DNA of 37,677 nucleotides from an uncultured Bacteroidales bacterium (GCA_946617165.1 CAMOJP010000010.1:1-37677), one strand, 5' to 3'. Numbered from the stretch's first letter, positions 1-12,625 are shown. The notes: generated from the sequence alone by a model not told the origin. A program made the numbers and translations.

Positions 1-114
1 TGCACCCTTATGACCACGGGTAGAAGTTCCACCGAGTCCCGAGCCGGCACCACGGCCAACACGTTTCGCGGTCTTAACTGAACCAGCAGCCGGAGTTAAA
101 TTATTTAATTCCAT
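1..114 (-). CDS. rplO: 50S ribosomal protein L15, N-terminal fragment (truncated by window edge)
   Basis: Minus-strand translation [38 protein letters not shown] matches the L15 N-terminus; follows rpmD as in spc operons. Confidence 0.93.
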   Translation of the reverse strand, partial: MELNNLTPAAGSVKTAKRVGRGAGSGLGGTSTRGHKGA

Positions 115-135
115 AATGCTTAGTTGTTTTTAGGA

Positions 136-312
136 TTAATCAATAACTTTAACAAGGTGTTTAACTTTCTCTACCATACCGAGGATGGCAGGTGTAGCTT
201 CGTGCTCCACGATAGCGTTCATTTTGTGAAGACCGAGCGCTTCCATTGTTAATTTCTGCACTTTCGGGCACTTAATAGTACCGCGTACTTGTTGAATTTT
301 AATCTTTGCCAT
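136..312 (-). CDS. rpmD: 50S ribosomal protein L30 (start MAKIKIQQ)
   Basis: Translation MAKIKIQQVRGTIKCPKVQKLTMEALGLHKMN; operon position. Confidence 0.93.
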   Translation of the reverse strand: MAKIKIQQVRGTIKCPKVQKLTMEALGLHKMNAIVEHEATPAILGMVEKVKHLVKVID

Positions 313-326
313 AGTCTTACACAATT

Positions 327-833
327 TTATCCGTTAAACACTACATCGAGGCTTACGCCACGGTTCTGAGCTACTTGTCTTGCATCCCGCATTTCACCGA
401 GCGCGGCGATAGTAGCCTTCACGAGGTTGTGAGGGTTAGACGAACCTTTGGATTTAGCGAGGACGTCGCGAACGCCTGCTGATTCGAGGACGGCACGCAT
501 AGCACCACCGGCTTTTACTCCTGTACCGTGAGTAGCGGGTTGGAGGTAAACTCGTGCTCCGCCAAACTTAGCATACTGCTCGTGAGGAACAGTACCCTTG
601 AGAACAGGCACTTGAATGAGGTTCTTTTTGGCAGCTTCGGTTCCTTTAGCAATAGCGGCGGTAACTTCGCCTGCTTTACCAAGGCCATAACCAACTACAC
701 CGTTACCGTTTCCAACAACAACGATGGCTGCGAATGTCATAGTACGTCCACCTTTTGTAACTTTAGTTACGCGGTTGACTGCAACGAGGCGCTCCTGGAG
801 CTCCAAGTCTTGTGTTGTTTTTACTCTATTCAT
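327..833 (-). CDS. rpsE: 30S ribosomal protein S5
   Basis: [44 protein letters not shown] motif. Confidence 0.98.
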   Translation of the reverse strand: MNRVKTTQDLELQERLVAVNRVTKVTKGGRTMTFAAIVVVGNGNGVVGYGLGKAGEVTAAIAKGTEAAKKNLIQVPVLKGTVPHEQYAKFGGARVYLQPATHGTGVKAGGAMRAVLESAGVRDVLAKSKGSSNPHNLVKATIAALGEMRDARQVAQNRGVSLDVVFNG

Positions 834-848
834 AACTATCAGTTGTTT

Positions 849-1193
849 TTAGAATTTGAGACCGGCTTCGCGGGCAGCGTCAGCCAAAGCTTGTACACGA
901 CCGTGATAGAGGTAGCCGTTACGATCGAAGACGACTTGTTCAACGCCTGCTTTCTTAGCAGCAGCGGCGATGAGAGCGCCTACTTTCTTAGCTTTCTCAG
1001 TCTTGGTCATTTTATCTTTAACAGCGAGTGATGAGGCAGCAGCGAGTGTAACGCCCTTCACGTCATCAATCACTTGAGCATAAATCTGGCAGTTCGAACG
1101 GAATACAGTCAGACGAGGTTGCTCAGCGGTACCATTTACTTTGGTACGGATAGTAGCTTTAATTTTAGCTCTACGTGCAATTTTCTTATCCAT
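849..1193 (-). CDS. rplR: 50S ribosomal protein L18
   Basis: [21 protein letters not shown]...[26 protein letters not shown]. Confidence 0.98.
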   Translation of the reverse strand: MDKKIARRAKIKATIRTKVNGTAEQPRLTVFRSNCQIYAQVIDDVKGVTLAAASSLAVKDKMTKTEKAKKVGALIAAAAKKAGVEQVVFDRNGYLYHGRVQALADAAREAGLKF

Positions 1194-1212
1194 AGTTTAT
1201 ATTCCTTTCTTA

Positions 1213-1770
1213 TTATTTACCAGCAGATTTACCAGCTTTGCGACGAACGACTTCACCTTGGAAGCGAATACCTTTACCTTTATAAGGTTCGGGTTTGCGG
1301 AAAGAGCGAATCTTAGCGCAAATTTGTCCGAGGAGTTGTTTGTCAGCGCATTCAAGCATTACCAACGGGTTTTGGTTACGTTCGGTTTTAGTTTCTACCT
1401 TTACTTCCTTGGGTAATCCGAGGTAGATAGGGTGTGTATAACCGAGAGAGAAGTTAAGCACTTGCGGTTGTGCGAGTTCAACGCGGTAACCGACACCGAC
1501 GAGTTCGAGTGTTGCTTTATAGCCTTCACTTACGCCATAAACCATATTGTGGATTAGAGCACGATAGAGTCCGTGTTTAGCACGGGATTCTTTTTCGTCA
1601 TTTGGACGTGTAACGTGGCAAACTCCGTCTTCGACGGTAACAGTGATGATCGGGTCAACAGCTTGAACGAGTTCGCCTTTAGGACCTTTAACGGTGACTA
1701 CATTTTCAGGGCTAACTGCTACGGTAACTCCGGCAGGAATAGCGATAGGTAATTTACCAATTCTTGACAT
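1213..1770 (-). CDS. rplF: 50S ribosomal protein L6
   Basis: MSRIGKLPIAIPAGV...KGPKGEL...EPYKGKGIRFQGE. Confidence 0.98.
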   Translation of the reverse strand: MSRIGKLPIAIPAGVTVAVSPENVVTVKGPKGELVQAVDPIITVTVEDGVCHVTRPNDEKESRAKHGLYRALIHNMVYGVSEGYKATLELVGVGYRVELAQPQVLNFSLGYTHPIYLGLPKEVKVETKTERNQNPLVMLECADKQLLGQICAKIRSFRKPEPYKGKGIRFQGEVVRRKAGKSAGK

Positions 1771-1785
1771 AACTTTCCTCCTTCA

Positions 1786-2181
1786 TTAATATACGTAACA
1801 AATAACCTCCCCACCCAGTTTTTGTCCTGCAGCCTCTTTGTTGGTCATGACGCCTTTGGAGGTACTGAGGATAGCGATACCGAGTCCGTTGAGCACACGC
1901 GGCATTTCACGATAGCCGACGTATTGTCTCAAACCTGGAGTTGAAACACGTTGTAAACTTTTGATGGCGTTAACTTTGTTAACGGGATCATACTTCAAGG
2001 CGATTTTGATAGTACCTTGAGGTCCATCTTCCACGAATTTGTAAGAGAGGATATATCCTTTCTCAAACAAGATACGTGTGATCTCTTTTTTCAGATTCGA
2101 AGCTGGGACTTCGACGACGCGGTGTCCTGCTTTGATTGCATTTCTGAGTCGAGTCAGATAATCTGCGATTGGATCTGTCAT
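1786..2181 (-). CDS. rpsH: 30S ribosomal protein S8
   Basis: MTDPIADYLTRLRNAIKAGH...GIAILSTSKGVMTNKEA. Confidence 0.98.
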   Translation of the reverse strand: MTDPIADYLTRLRNAIKAGHRVVEVPASNLKKEITRILFEKGYILSYKFVEDGPQGTIKIALKYDPVNKVNAIKSLQRVSTPGLRQYVGYREMPRVLNGLGIAILSTSKGVMTNKEAAGQKLGGEVICYVY

Positions 2182-2300
2182 TTGTTTGTTGTTTTTAAAA
2201 TTATCAGGTCTGTCCTGACATTGTTTAATACTTGAAGTTAACTTACCGCAGTATTCCGGAACTACCTGTTATCGGACATTCCGGAACTTACGGAATATTT

Positions 2301-2570
2301 TTACCAGCTAGCTTTCTTCACGCCGGGGATGAGTCCTTTGGAAGCCATCTCACGGAATTGAATACGGCTGAGACCGAATGCACGCATGTAACCTTTCGGA
2401 CGTCCGGTGATTTTGCAGCGATTGTGTAGGCGAACCGGGCTGGCGTTTTTCGGAAGTGCTTGGAGACCTTCGTAGTCACCATCCTTGAGGAGTTGTGCAC
2501 GTTTAGCAGCGTATTTAGCTACGAGTTTAGCACGTTTAACCTCGCGGGCTTTCATTGATTCTTTAGCCAT
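2301..2570 (-). CDS. rpsN: 30S ribosomal protein S14 (89 aa, lacks CxxC zinc motifs)
   Basis: [13 protein letters not shown]...[43 protein letters not shown]. Confidence 0.98.
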   Translation of the reverse strand: MAKESMKAREVKRAKLVAKYAAKRAQLLKDGDYEGLQALPKNASPVRLHNRCKITGRPKGYMRAFGLSRIQFREMASKGLIPGVKKASW

Positions 2571-2589
2571 AGTTGATTACGTTTAAAGG

Positions 2590-3132
2590 TTACTTTTTGA
2601 ACGGGAGCCCAAACTCACGAAGGAGAGCGAATCCCTCTTCGTCTGTTTTAGCGGTAGTAACGAAAGTGATGTTCATACCGAGGAGTTTGGTGATGTTATC
2701 GATATTAATTTCAGGGAAGATAATCTGCTCAGTGATACCGAGGGTATAGTTACCACGGCCATCCATCTTGTTGTTGATGCCTTTGAAGTCACGGATACGT
2801 GGCAGGGCAACGCGAACGAGACGCTCCAAGAACTCGTACATACGATCACCGCGGAGAGTTACGCGCACGCCGATAGGCATTTTTTTACGAACCTTGAAGT
2901 TAGCGATATCTTTTTTGGAAACAGTAGCAACGGCTTTTTGACCAGCGATAAGAGTCATCTCTTGTTGAGCGACCTCGATGATCTTTTTGTCAGCTACAGC
3001 TTCGCCGAGGCCCTGATTGAGGACAATTTTTTGGAGTTTCGGGCACTGCATAACAGTAGTGTAGTTAAACTCTTTCATCAAGATAGGAACGATGCGCTCC
3101 TGATAATCTTGTTTAAGACTTGCTGTATTCAT
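2590..3132 (-). CDS. rplE: 50S ribosomal protein L5
   Basis: [18 protein letters not shown]...[42 protein letters not shown]. Confidence 0.98.
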   Translation of the reverse strand: MNTASLKQDYQERIVPILMKEFNYTTVMQCPKLQKIVLNQGLGEAVADKKIIEVAQQEMTLIAGQKAVATVSKKDIANFKVRKKMPIGVRVTLRGDRMYEFLERLVRVALPRIRDFKGINNKMDGRGNYTLGITEQIIFPEINIDNITKLLGMNITFVTTAKTDEEGFALLREFGLPFKK

Positions 3133-3135
3133 TGC

Positions 3136-3444
3136 TTAGAGTTCTTTACCTGATTTTTTACTTACGCGGACGAGTTTACCATCCTTCTTAACGCGACCTA
3201 CGCGAACGGGTTTGCCGTCCTCTACGGGGTTGAGGTTAGAGATATGGATAGGGCTCTCCTGTTTAACTATTCCACCTTGTGGGTTCTTTGCATTAGGTTT
3301 GGTACTCTTAGATACCATATTGACACCTTCTACAATTGCACGTTGTTTCTCTACGAGCACTTCCAGTACGCGACCGGTTTTGCCCTTCGAAGCACCTGCA
3401 TTCACGTAGACGATATCACCTTTTTTAATATGTAATTTTGCCAT
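3136..3444 (-). CDS. rplX: 50S ribosomal protein L24
   Basis: [25 protein letters not shown] motif; operon position. Confidence 0.97.
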   Translation of the reverse strand: MAKLHIKKGDIVYVNAGASKGKTGRVLEVLVEKQRAIVEGVNMVSKSTKPNAKNPQGGIVKQESPIHISNLNPVEDGKPVRVGRVKKDGKLVRVSKKSGKEL

Positions 3445-3464
3445 TACTGTAAAAATTTAGATGA

Positions 3465-3830
3465 TTAAAGCACTTCAGGTGCCAGAGAAATAATTTTCAT
3501 GTTCGTTTGACGGAGCTCACGAGCTACCGGGCCGAAGATACGGCTACCGCGGAGTTCACCAGCGTTAGAGATGAGAACGCAAGCGTTATCATCAAAGCGG
3601 ATGTAACTACCATCGGCGCGACGTACTTCTTTCTTCACGCGAACAACGATTGCACGGCTAACCGTACCGTCCTTGATTTCGCTGGAAGGGATGACGCCCT
3701 TAACGGCTACTACAACGGTGTCTCCAAGGGAAGCATAGCGTTTGCGTGTGCCTCCGAGTACGCGGATTACGAGTGCCTCTTTTGCACCTGAGTTGTCCGC
3801 AACTGTAAGTCTTGATTCTTGTTGTACCAT
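3465..3830 (-). CDS. rplN: 50S ribosomal protein L14 (likely start MVQQESRL)
   Basis: [37 protein letters not shown]; the ORF track start is 6 codons upstream. Confidence 0.97.
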   Translation of the reverse strand: MVQQESRLTVADNSGAKEALVIRVLGGTRKRYASLGDTVVVAVKGVIPSSEIKDGTVSRAIVVRVKKEVRRADGSYIRFDDNACVLISNAGELRGSRIFGPVARELRQTNMKIISLAPEVL

Positions 3831-3831
3831 A

Positions 3832-4089
3832 TTACTTAGCCCTTTCAATTATTTGAGTTAGACGCCAGCGAACAGTTTTGCTCAGCGGACGAGTTTCCAT
3901 GATACGGACAGTATCTCCGATACCGGCTTCGTTTTTCTCGTCATGAACATGGAACTTGCGAGTTTTATTGACAAACTTGCCATAGATAGGGTGTTTTTCT
4001 TTCCACTTAACGGCTACGACGATTGTCTTATCCATTTTGTTGGAAACGACTTCCCCTTGACGCTCTTTTCTAAGATTTCTTGTTTCCAT
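3832..4089 (-). CDS. rpsQ: 30S ribosomal protein S17
   Basis: [40 protein letters not shown]. Confidence 0.97.
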   Translation of the reverse strand: METRNLRKERQGEVVSNKMDKTIVVAVKWKEKHPIYGKFVNKTRKFHVHDEKNEAGIGDTVRIMETRPLSKTVRWRLTQIIERAK

Positions 4090-4101
4090 TTTCGTTCGAT
4101 T

Positions 4102-4296
4102 TTACTTTGTTAATTCTCTCTTACGAAGTTCAGTTGCAAGGCGAGCGATTGTCTTACGAGCAACCTTAATCTGCAACGGATTGTCGAGCGGAGAAATACT
4201 GTGATTCAGTTTCATGCGAACGAGAGCTTCTTTTTCAGCAGCGAGACGTTCTTGAATCTCAGCGGTTGTTAATTCTTTAATTTCAGCGGTTTTCAT
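4102..4296 (-). CDS. rpmC: 50S ribosomal protein L29
   Basis: MKTAEIKELTTAEIQERLAAEKEALVRMKLNHSISPLDNPLQIKVARKTIARLATELRKRE. Confidence 0.97.
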   Translation of the reverse strand: MKTAEIKELTTAEIQERLAAEKEALVRMKLNHSISPLDNPLQIKVARKTIARLATELRKRELTK

Positions 4297-4306
4297 AATC
4301 CTTTAA

Positions 4307-4738
4307 TTATACGAGTTGGGTTGCGTCGTAATCACGTCTTACGACAAATTTGGTTGTAATAGGGAGTTTCTGAGCTGCGAGGCGCAAAGCCTCTTTAGCT
4401 ACCTCGTAAGGAACGCCATCGACTTCGAAGATGATACGTCCGGGTTCCAAAGGAACGACGAATCCTTCAGGAGCACCTTTACCTTTACCCATACGAACAT
4501 CCAAGGGTTTTTTGGTGATTGGTTTGTCCGGGAACACTCGGATCCAGACTTGACCTTGACGTTGCATATAACGGGTAACGGCTACACGGGCTGCTTCGAT
4601 TTGACGACCTGTCAACCAGATGGTACCAAGGCTTTTGATACCGAATGAGCCGAAAGCGAGCTCATTACCGCGTTGTGCTAAGCCTTTGATGCGGCCTTTT
4701 TGCGAGCGGCGGAATTTTGTTTTCTTAGGTTGTAACAT
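4307..4738 (-). CDS. rplP: 50S ribosomal protein L16
   Basis: [37 protein letters not shown]. Confidence 0.98.
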   Translation of the reverse strand: MLQPKKTKFRRSQKGRIKGLAQRGNELAFGSFGIKSLGTIWLTGRQIEAARVAVTRYMQRQGQVWIRVFPDKPITKKPLDVRMGKGKGAPEGFVVPLEPGRIIFEVDGVPYEVAKEALRLAAQKLPITTKFVVRRDYDATQLV

Positions 4739-4767
4739 AACTGTAATCTACAAATCGTTTAACATTA

Positions 4768-5511
4768 TTATTTGTTATTTCTGCGGAAATCACCTCTTCT
4801 TCCACGTCGTTCACCGCCTCTACGGTCGTCGCGTCGTTCTCCGGCGCGTCCTTGTTGTTGTGTAAAGTTAGGAGCGAGGTCTTTTTTTCCGTACACTTCG
4901 CCGCGCATGATCCATACTTTGACGCCGAGGATACCTACTTTTGTGAGGGCACCTACGTGGCAGTAGTCGATGTCAGCACGGAGAGTGTGCAGAGGAGTAC
5001 GTCCTTCTTTGTACATTTCAGAGCGTGCGATTTCAGCGCCGTTGAGACGTCCGCTGATTTGGATTTTGATACCTTCAGCTCCCATACGCATAGTAGAAGC
5101 GATAGCCATTTTAACGGCACGGCGGTACGCCACTTTACCTTCGAGTTGTTTAGCCACTTTCTGTGCTACGATAGTAGCGTCAAGTTCCGGGCGTTTGATT
5201 TCGAAGATGTTGATTTGTACATCTTGTTTGGTGATTTTCTTCAGTTCCTCTTTCAATTTGTCAACTTCTTGTCCACCCTTACCGATGATATACCCGGGGC
5301 GAGCAGTGCAGACAGTTACGGTTACAAGTTTCAGAGTTCTTTCGATGACGATACGGCTAATGTTAGCCTCTGCAAGACGTGCGTTCAGGTAGTCACGGAT
5401 CTTCTGATCTTCGAGGATGGTGTCACCGTATTTTTTGCCACCGAACCAGTTGCTGTCCCAACCACGGACGATTCCGAGACGGTTGGCGATTGGATTAATT
5501 TTTTGTCCCAT
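4768..5511 (-). CDS. rpsC: 30S ribosomal protein S3 (likely start MGQKINP)
   Basis: [48 protein letters not shown] motif; R/G/D-rich C-terminal tail. Confidence 0.98.
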   Translation of the reverse strand: MGQKINPIANRLGIVRGWDSNWFGGKKYGDTILEDQKIRDYLNARLAEANISRIVIERTLKLVTVTVCTARPGYIIGKGGQEVDKLKEELKKITKQDVQINIFEIKRPELDATIVAQKVAKQLEGKVAYRRAVKMAIASTMRMGAEGIKIQISGRLNGAEIARSEMYKEGRTPLHTLRADIDYCHVGALTKVGILGVKVWIMRGEVYGKKDLAPNFTQQQGRAGERRDDRRGGERRGRRGDFRRNNK

Positions 5512-5515
5512 AGTC

Positions 5516-5920
5516 TTACTCAGCTTTATTAGTTTTGGTATCAACAAAGATAGTTACATGGTTAGAGCGTTTACGGATACGATATCCGCGACCTTGAGGA
5601 GCGGTCAGCAGACGTTTAAGCATCATACCTCCGTCAACCATGATATTAGTTACATAGAGAGTTTCAGAATCAGCTTTTTTGCCGGTTTTGTTTTCCCAGT
5701 TAGCGATAGCTGATTTGAGTAATTTCTCGAGAGCCCGGCTAGCTTCTTTAGTTGAGAAGTGCAGAGCACCGAGGGCACGGTTCACTTCCATACCACGAAT
5801 CATGTCAGCAACAAGGCGCATTTTTCGCGGGGAGGTAGGAACGTTATTAAGCTTAGCAAAGTACTGGCTCTTGCGAGCTTCTTTCATTGCTTCAGCTGAG
5901 TTATGTTTTCTAGCACCCAT
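5516..5920 (-). CDS. rplV: 50S ribosomal protein L22
   Basis: [55 protein letters not shown]. Confidence 0.97.
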   Translation of the reverse strand: MGARKHNSAEAMKEARKSQYFAKLNNVPTSPRKMRLVADMIRGMEVNRALGALHFSTKEASRALEKLLKSAIANWENKTGKKADSETLYVTNIMVDGGMMLKRLLTAPQGRGYRIRKRSNHVTIFVDTKTNKAE

Positions 5921-5959
5921 TGTCTAAAATTTTTTAATTTGTTGTGAATGATTAGTGGA

Positions 5960-6223
5960 TTATTTCTTTCCTGCGTGTCCACGGAAGATACGTGTAGGTG
6001 CGAACTCACCGAGTTTGTGTCCTACCATATTTTCGGTTACGTAAACAGGAATGAATTTATTTCCGTTATGAACGGCGATTGTGTGACCTACGAAATCAGG
6101 AGAGATCATACTTGCACGTGACCAGGTTTTAACAACTTCTTTTTTGTTAGCCTCATTCATAGCAAGCACTTTTTTCTCCAACTTAACGTTGATAAACGGT
6201 CCTTTTTTCAATGAACGACTCAT
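5960..6223 (-). CDS. rpsS: 30S ribosomal protein S19
   Basis: [19 protein letters not shown]...[46 protein letters not shown]. Confidence 0.98.
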   Translation of the reverse strand: MSRSLKKGPFINVKLEKKVLAMNEANKKEVVKTWSRASMISPDFVGHTIAVHNGNKFIPVYVTENMVGHKLGEFAPTRIFRGHAGKK

Positions 6224-6244
6224 AATTCTCTTCTGTTTAATAGG

Positions 6245-7069
<825 letters not shown>

Positions 7070-7071
7070 TT

Positions 7072-7362
7072 TTAGATATTGCTATAAAAATCAATTGTTT
7101 CACCTTCTTTCAATGTAACGATGGCTTTTTTGTAAGCTTGTTGTGCGCCACGGAGGAGTCCAGAGCGGGTCCAGCGTTGTTTATTTTTAGGCGCAACGAC
7201 GAGTGTATTAACGTCTTCCACCTGTACATTGTACATTTCTTCTACTGCCTTTTTGATTTGCACTTTATTGGCAGTACGCTCTACGCGGAAACCATAGCGG
7301 TTGAACTTCTCGCCGGCGGCGGTCATCTTTTCAGTGACGATAGGTTTAATAATAATTGCCAT
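7072..7362 (-). CDS. rplW: 50S ribosomal protein L23
   Basis: [53 protein letters not shown]. Confidence 0.97.
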   Translation of the reverse strand: MAIIIKPIVTEKMTAAGEKFNRYGFRVERTANKVQIKKAVEEMYNVQVEDVNTLVVAPKNKQRWTRSGLLRGAQQAYKKAIVTLKEGETIDFYSNI

Positions 7363-7374
7363 AATCTTGCCTCC

Positions 7375-8001
7375 TTATGCTAAAGTTTCTTCGATAGCTT
7401 TCACGCTGTCTTTCAACAGTATGAGTGCGTTCGAGTTCATGATTGCGTATGTATTGAGTTCGTTAACGGTAACAACGTTAGTGCGTTCGATGTTACGTGC
7501 AGATTTGATAACAACGTCGTTGTTTTCAGGCAGTACGAAGAGTACTTTTTTGCCAGTAACATTGAGTTTAGCGAGCACGTCAACCATTGATTTTGTTTTC
7601 GGAGCCTCGAAAGCGAGGTTATCGAGTACGATGAGTTGGTCTTGTTTAGCGCGCAGGCTGAGAGCGGAACGGCGTGCAAGTTGTTTTACCTTTTTGTTGA
7701 GTTTGAAGCTAAAGTCTCGTGGAACGGGTCCGAAGATGGTACCACCACCTACGCGTACCGGAGATTTGAGGTCACCGGGACGAGCTCCTCCTCCTCCTTT
7801 CTGGCGTCCGAGTTTGCGTGTTGAGTGTGCGTTCTCACTACGTTGTTTAGCTTTCGCCGTACCTTGACGGTTGTTAGCCAAGAACTGCTTAACGTCCAAG
7901 TAGATAGCGTGGTCGTTAGGCTCGATTCCGAAGATCTCGTCATTGAGTTTGATCTTCTTTCCGGTTTTTTCACCGGCTTGATTCAAAATACTAATTTCCA
8001 T
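7375..8001 (-). CDS. rplD: 50S ribosomal protein L4
   Basis: FGIEPNDHAIYLDVKQFLANNRQGTAKAKQRSE...GTIFGPVPRDFSFKLNKKVKQLARRSALS. Confidence 0.97.
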   Translation of the reverse strand: MEISILNQAGEKTGKKIKLNDEIFGIEPNDHAIYLDVKQFLANNRQGTAKAKQRSENAHSTRKLGRQKGGGGARPGDLKSPVRVGGGTIFGPVPRDFSFKLNKKVKQLARRSALSLRAKQDQLIVLDNLAFEAPKTKSMVDVLAKLNVTGKKVLFVLPENNDVVIKSARNIERTNVVTVNELNTYAIMNSNALILLKDSVKAIEETLA

Positions 8002-8006
8002 ACTTC

Positions 8007-8624
8007 TTACTTGTTAATAGTTACGATACTGTTTTTTGCTCCGGGAATAGAACCTTTGACCATGATGAGGTTGTACTCAGGGATTACTTTCAAAACTACG
8101 AGGTTTTGTACGGTTACGCGGTCTTGGCCCATGTGGCCTGCCATACGTGTACCCGGGAAGATGCGGCTCGGATAAGCACAAGCACCTACTGAACCCGGTG
8201 CACGAAGACGGTCGTCCTGACCGTGAGTAGATTGACCTACTCCACCGAAACCATGGCGTTTCACAACACCTTGGAAACCTTTACCTTTGCTGGTGCCTAC
8301 TACGTCAACATAAGTACCTTCTTCGAAGATGTTTACATTGATCTCATCACCCAGCTTTAACTCCTGGTCAAATCCGTCAAACTCTGCGAGATAGCGCATA
8401 GGATTGACGCCTGCAGCCTTGAAATGACCGGCTTCAGCCTTGTTCGTGTGCTTCTCGCTCTTCTGCTTGAAACCTACTTGAACAGCCTGATAACCGTCTT
8501 TCTCCACTGTCTTTAGTTGCGTTACTACGCAAGGACCAGCTTCAATAACGGTGCATGGTACGTTTTTCCCATCGGCACCGAAAACGGATGTCATTCCGAT
8601 TTTTTTACCTAATAATCCTGGCAT
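8007..8624 (-). CDS. rplC: 50S ribosomal protein L3
   Basis: [39 protein letters not shown]...[19 protein letters not shown]. Confidence 0.98.
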   Translation of the reverse strand: MPGLLGKKIGMTSVFGADGKNVPCTVIEAGPCVVTQLKTVEKDGYQAVQVGFKQKSEKHTNKAEAGHFKAAGVNPMRYLAEFDGFDQELKLGDEINVNIFEEGTYVDVVGTSKGKGFQGVVKRHGFGGVGQSTHGQDDRLRAPGSVGACAYPSRIFPGTRMAGHMGQDRVTVQNLVVLKVIPEYNLIMVKGSIPGAKNSIVTINK

Positions 8625-8732
8625 TTTTAAGCTAGATTAAATTATTAATAATTAGTTTACTTCCACTCTCGCCGCCGGGTTTCGTTGTGTTGTGACACTG
8701 TTGCTATCCGTCGGAAGTGGTCTGTTGTTGTA

Positions 8733-9038
8733 TTACACTTTGATCTCGACTTCAACTCCGCTGGCGAGCTCTAATTTCATGAGTGCTTCAACGGTTTTGT
8801 TGTTACTGTTGTAGATGTCGATTAGTCGCTTGTAGTTAGCGAGTTCGAATTGCTCACGGCTCTTCTTGTTAACGAAGGTTGAGCGGTTTACGGTAAAGAT
8901 ACGTTTGTGGGTTGGCAGAGGAATAGGTCCGCTAACGACAGCTCCCGTAGCTTTAACCGTCTTTACGATTTTCTCAGCAGATTTGTCAGCCAAGTTGTGG
9001 TCGAAAGATTTCAGTTTGATACGAATTTTTTGACTCAT
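8733..9038 (-). CDS. rpsJ: 30S ribosomal protein S10
   Basis: [25 protein letters not shown]...[29 protein letters not shown]. Confidence 0.98.
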   Translation of the reverse strand: MSQKIRIKLKSFDHNLADKSAEKIVKTVKATGAVVSGPIPLPTHKRIFTVNRSTFVNKKSREQFELANYKRLIDIYNSNNKTVEALMKLELASGVEVEIKV

Positions 9039-9165
9039 TGTTACTTTTAATTAAATTTGTTTTTGTTATTTTCACACGCGCAGACCCCTAAAGAGTCATT
9101 CGCTTAGATGACCCGCGCGTGTGCATTAATTATAAGTACGTGCGCGCTCGCACGTGATTTATTTG

Positions 9166-11280
9166 TCAGACTAAGTCAGCGCGTCCTCCGCATTCAGTAA
9201 GTACTGTTTTTGCGATAGCGCTGCTAACGGGTGCGTAGTGGCTGAACTCCATGCTGCTTGTAGCCCGTCCGCTCGTGATTGTACGCAGGGCCGTTACATA
9301 TCCGAACATTTCGGACAATGGAACGTGTGCTTTGATAATACGAGCTCCGGTACGTGCAGTGTCCATGCCTTCTACCTGTCCACGTCTTTTGTTCAAGTCG
9401 CCGATGACGTCGCCCATGCTTTCTTCGGGAGTAACGACTTCTATTTTCATAATCGGCTCCATGAGAACGGGTTTAGCCTTTACGCAAGCGTTTTTGAATG
9501 CGATTTGTGCGCATATTTCGTAGGACAGTTGGTCGGAGTCCACGGGGTGGAAGCTACCGTCGATGACGGTTACTTTGAGTTTATCCACGGGGAATCCCGC
9601 CAGTACACCATTTTTCATTGCGGTCTGGAAGCCTTTTTCGATAGCAGGTATATACTCTTTAGGAATATTACCGCCTTTGACTTCGTTGATGAATTGGAGG
9701 CTTCCTTCGAAGTCTTCGTCAGCCGGTTCAACGCGAACTATCATGTCGGCGAACTTACCGCGACCACCTGATTGTTTCTTATAGGTTTCACGGAGTTCAA
9801 CCGGTGCGCTGATAGCCTCCCGGTAAGCGACTTGCGGACGTCCCTGGTTGCACTCTACCTTAAACTCGCGTTTGAGACGGTCAATAATAATCTCGAGGTG
9901 TAATTCGCCCATACCAGAGATGACTGTTTGTCCAGTCTGTTCGTCTGTTTTAACGGTAAAGGTTGGGTCTTCCTCCGCGAGTTTAGCGAGTCCGACGCCG
10001 AGTTTGTCGAGGTCAGCCTGGCTTTTCGGTTCTACAGAGATACCGATTACAGGTGCCGGGAATTCGATGGACTCGAGTACGATAGGTTTTTCCTCATCGC
10101 AGAGTGTATCGCCCGTGCGTATATCCTTAAAACCTACGCCCGCGCCTATGTCGCCCGCGGCGATGAAGTCAACGGGGTTCTGGTGGTTCGAGTGCATCTG
10201 GAATATACGGCTGATACGTTCTTTTTTTCCTGAACGCGGGTTATAGACGTACGAGCCTGCTTCGAGTTTACCCGAGTAAACTCTGAAATAGCAGAGTCGT
10301 CCGACATATGGGTCCGTAGCGATTTTGAATGCCAGTGCGCAGAGCGGTTCATCGTCCGCAGGTTTGCGTGAGATAGCCTTCTCGTTACGCGGGTCCACGC
10401 CGTCTATTTCCGGAGTATCGAGCGGGCTTGGCAGATAAGCGCAAACGGCATCCAGCATTGTCTGTACTCCTTTGTTTTTGAAGGAGCTACCACAGATAAC
10501 GGGGAAGATGCGCATGCTGATACATCCTTTACGGATAGCGGCACGTATTTCGTCCTCTGTGATAGTGGATGGGTCGGAGAAGTATTTCTCCATAAGCGCG
10601 TCGTCGAACTCGGCGACAGTCTCCAGCATCTTATCACGCCATTCCTCGGCTTCGGCCACGAGGTTAGCGGGTATGTCAGTTACTTCGTATTCAGCTCCCA
10701 TTGTCTCGTCGTGCCACAGGATAGCTTTCATGCGGACGAGGTCAACGACACCTTTGAAGGTTTCTTCGGCTCCGACAGGGATTTGGATGGGGCACGGTGT
10801 TGCGCCGAGCACTTCCCGGATTTGTCGTACGACGTCGAAGAAGTTAGCGCCGCTACGGTCCATTTTATTGACATAGCACAGGCGCGGTACGTTATATTTG
10901 TCCGCTTGTCTCCAGACTGTTTCCGACTGGGGCTGAACGCCTCCCACAGCGCAGAGCGCCATCACGGCGCCGTCGAGGATACGGAGTGAGCGCTCCACTT
11001 CCACGGTAAAGTCCACGTGCCCCGGAGTGTCAATGAGGTTGATTTTATATTTATCACCTGCATAGTTCCAGAAGGTTGTAGTAGCGGCGGAAGTGATAGT
11101 GATACCGCGCTCTTGTTCCTGCTCCATCCAGTCCATTGTAGCAGCACCGTCGTGTACCTCACCGATTTTGTGAGTCAGTCCGGTGTAGAACAGGATACGC
11201 TCGGAAGTCGTTGTTTTTCCGGCATCGATGTGTGCCATGATGCCGATGTTTCTGTTATATTTCAGATCGTGTTTAGCCAT
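9166..11280 (-). CDS. fusA: Elongation factor G
   Basis: [24 protein letters not shown]...[23 protein letters not shown]; 704 aa; between rpsG and rpsJ. Confidence 0.99.
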   Translation of the reverse strand: MAKHDLKYNRNIGIMAHIDAGKTTTSERILFYTGLTHKIGEVHDGAATMDWMEQEQERGITITSAATTTFWNYAGDKYKINLIDTPGHVDFTVEVERSLRILDGAVMALCAVGGVQPQSETVWRQADKYNVPRLCYVNKMDRSGANFFDVVRQIREVLGATPCPIQIPVGAEETFKGVVDLVRMKAILWHDETMGAEYEVTDIPANLVAEAEEWRDKMLETVAEFDDALMEKYFSDPSTITEDEIRAAIRKGCISMRIFPVICGSSFKNKGVQTMLDAVCAYLPSPLDTPEIDGVDPRNEKAISRKPADDEPLCALAFKIATDPYVGRLCYFRVYSGKLEAGSYVYNPRSGKKERISRIFQMHSNHQNPVDFIAAGDIGAGVGFKDIRTGDTLCDEEKPIVLESIEFPAPVIGISVEPKSQADLDKLGVGLAKLAEEDPTFTVKTDEQTGQTVISGMGELHLEIIIDRLKREFKVECNQGRPQVAYREAISAPVELRETYKKQSGGRGKFADMIVRVEPADEDFEGSLQFINEVKGGNIPKEYIPAIEKGFQTAMKNGVLAGFPVDKLKVTVIDGSFHPVDSDQLSYEICAQIAFKNACVKAKPVLMEPIMKIEVVTPEESMGDVIGDLNKRRGQVEGMDTARTGARIIKAHVPLSEMFGYVTALRTITSGRATSSMEFSHYAPVSSAIAKTVLTECGGRADLV

Positions 11281-11296
11281 TCAATCTTGAAATTTA

Positions 11297-11773
11297 TTAG
11301 AAACGGAAGTGTGCGAATGCACGGTTAGCTTCAGCCATACGGTGCATATCCTCTTTACGTTTGAAGGCACCGCCCTGGTTGTTAATAGCGTCCATGATTT
11401 CAGCAGCGAGTTTTTCAGCCATGGAATGGCCTCCACGTTTGCGTGCGAAAGAAATCATGTTTTTCATTGCGATGGACTCTTTACGGTCAGCGCGGATTTC
11501 GGTAGGAACCTGGAAGGTAGCACCACCGATACGTTTGGACTTAACCTCTACGAGCGGGGTGATATTGTCCAGAGCGGCTTTCCAAATGTCAAGAGCCGAT
11601 TTCTCTGCTTCTTTGTTTTTTTGTTCAACCAAGTCGAGAGCGGTATAGAAGACGCCATATGCGATACTTTTTTTACCGTCGAGCATGAGGTGGTTGACAA
11701 ATTTTGCGACCATCACTTCTCCGAATTTAGGATCCGGAAGGATGACACGTTTCTTTGGTTTTGCTTTTCTCAT
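11297..11773 (-). CDS. rpsG: 30S ribosomal protein S7
   Basis: [38 protein letters not shown]...[12 protein letters not shown]. Confidence 0.98.
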   Translation of the reverse strand: MRKAKPKKRVILPDPKFGEVMVAKFVNHLMLDGKKSIAYGVFYTALDLVEQKNKEAEKSALDIWKAALDNITPLVEVKSKRIGGATFQVPTEIRADRKESIAMKNMISFARKRGGHSMAEKLAAEIMDAINNQGGAFKRKEDMHRMAEANRAFAHFRF

Positions 11774-11893
11774 TTTAGTAATTTTTTTTGGCTGTCCAAT
11801 TTCTTCAGTTTCTAACCCGTAGAAACTTACTCAACCGATCAACCCATTAAAATCTGTCCCATCGTATGGAACTTTTAGTTAGTTAAATAGAGC

Positions 11894-12274
11894 TTACTTT
11901 TTAGCTTTCGGTCTTTTAGCGCCGTACTTAGAGCGACGTTGCAAGCGGTTAGCCACTCCGGCGGTATCGAGTGTACCACGAACGATGTGGTAGCGAACAC
12001 CCGGCAGGTCTTTTACACGTCCGCCGCGCACCATAACGATGCTGTGCTCTTGCAGGTTGTGACCTTCACCCGGGATGTAAGCGTTAACTTCCTTCTGGTT
12101 GGTGAGACGAACACGTGCCACTTTACGCATTGCGGAATTAGGCTTTTTAGGAGTGGTTGTGTAAACACGTACACAAACGCCACGACGTTGCGGGCAGCTG
12201 TCCAATGCAGGGCTCTTGCTCTTGTCGATAAGTTCTGCTCTTCCTTTTCTAACTAATTGTTGAATTGTAGGCAT
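11894..12274 (-). CDS. rpsL: 30S ribosomal protein S12
   Basis: [12 protein letters not shown]...[43 protein letters not shown]. Confidence 0.99.
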   Translation of the reverse strand: MPTIQQLVRKGRAELIDKSKSPALDSCPQRRGVCVRVYTTTPKKPNSAMRKVARVRLTNQKEVNAYIPGEGHNLQEHSIVMVRGGRVKDLPGVRYHIVRGTLDTAGVANRLQRRSKYGAKRPKAKK

Positions 12275-12400
12275 TGTAACTTGTTTTGGTTAATAATTAT
12301 TGTTTTTGTTGTTAATTAAGTATGTTTTCCTGCGCTTCGCGTACTTATATATAACAGCGTTTTCGAGTATATACATTCACGTGCGCGCCGAAAAAGCGTG

Positions 12401-12432
12401 CAAAGGTACTGCTTTTTTTTCATTCCCACAAA
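12401..12432 (-). promoter_or_regulatory. Putative Bacteroidetes-type promoter of the rpsL (str/S10/spc) operon
   Basis: Minus strand: TTTG, 20 nt, TACCTTTG; matches the Bacteroidetes -33 TTTG / -7 TAnnTTTG consensus upstream of rpsL. Confidence 0.75.
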
Positions 12433-12625
12433 TATTTTCGCACTTTTTTCTCAAAAAAATGTATTTTTATGTAATTTTCGTGAAATATGTCAAGTCGGAG
12501 TGGCAAAATTGCAGTCCAAACGGCGAGGAGCGGAAGAATAAGCCGAGGGTGAAACGGGGAGACGGGCGGGGGAGTAAAATGCGGTCACAATAGTTTTCCG
12601 TTAGTAACTCGCTGGTATCTCGAAT

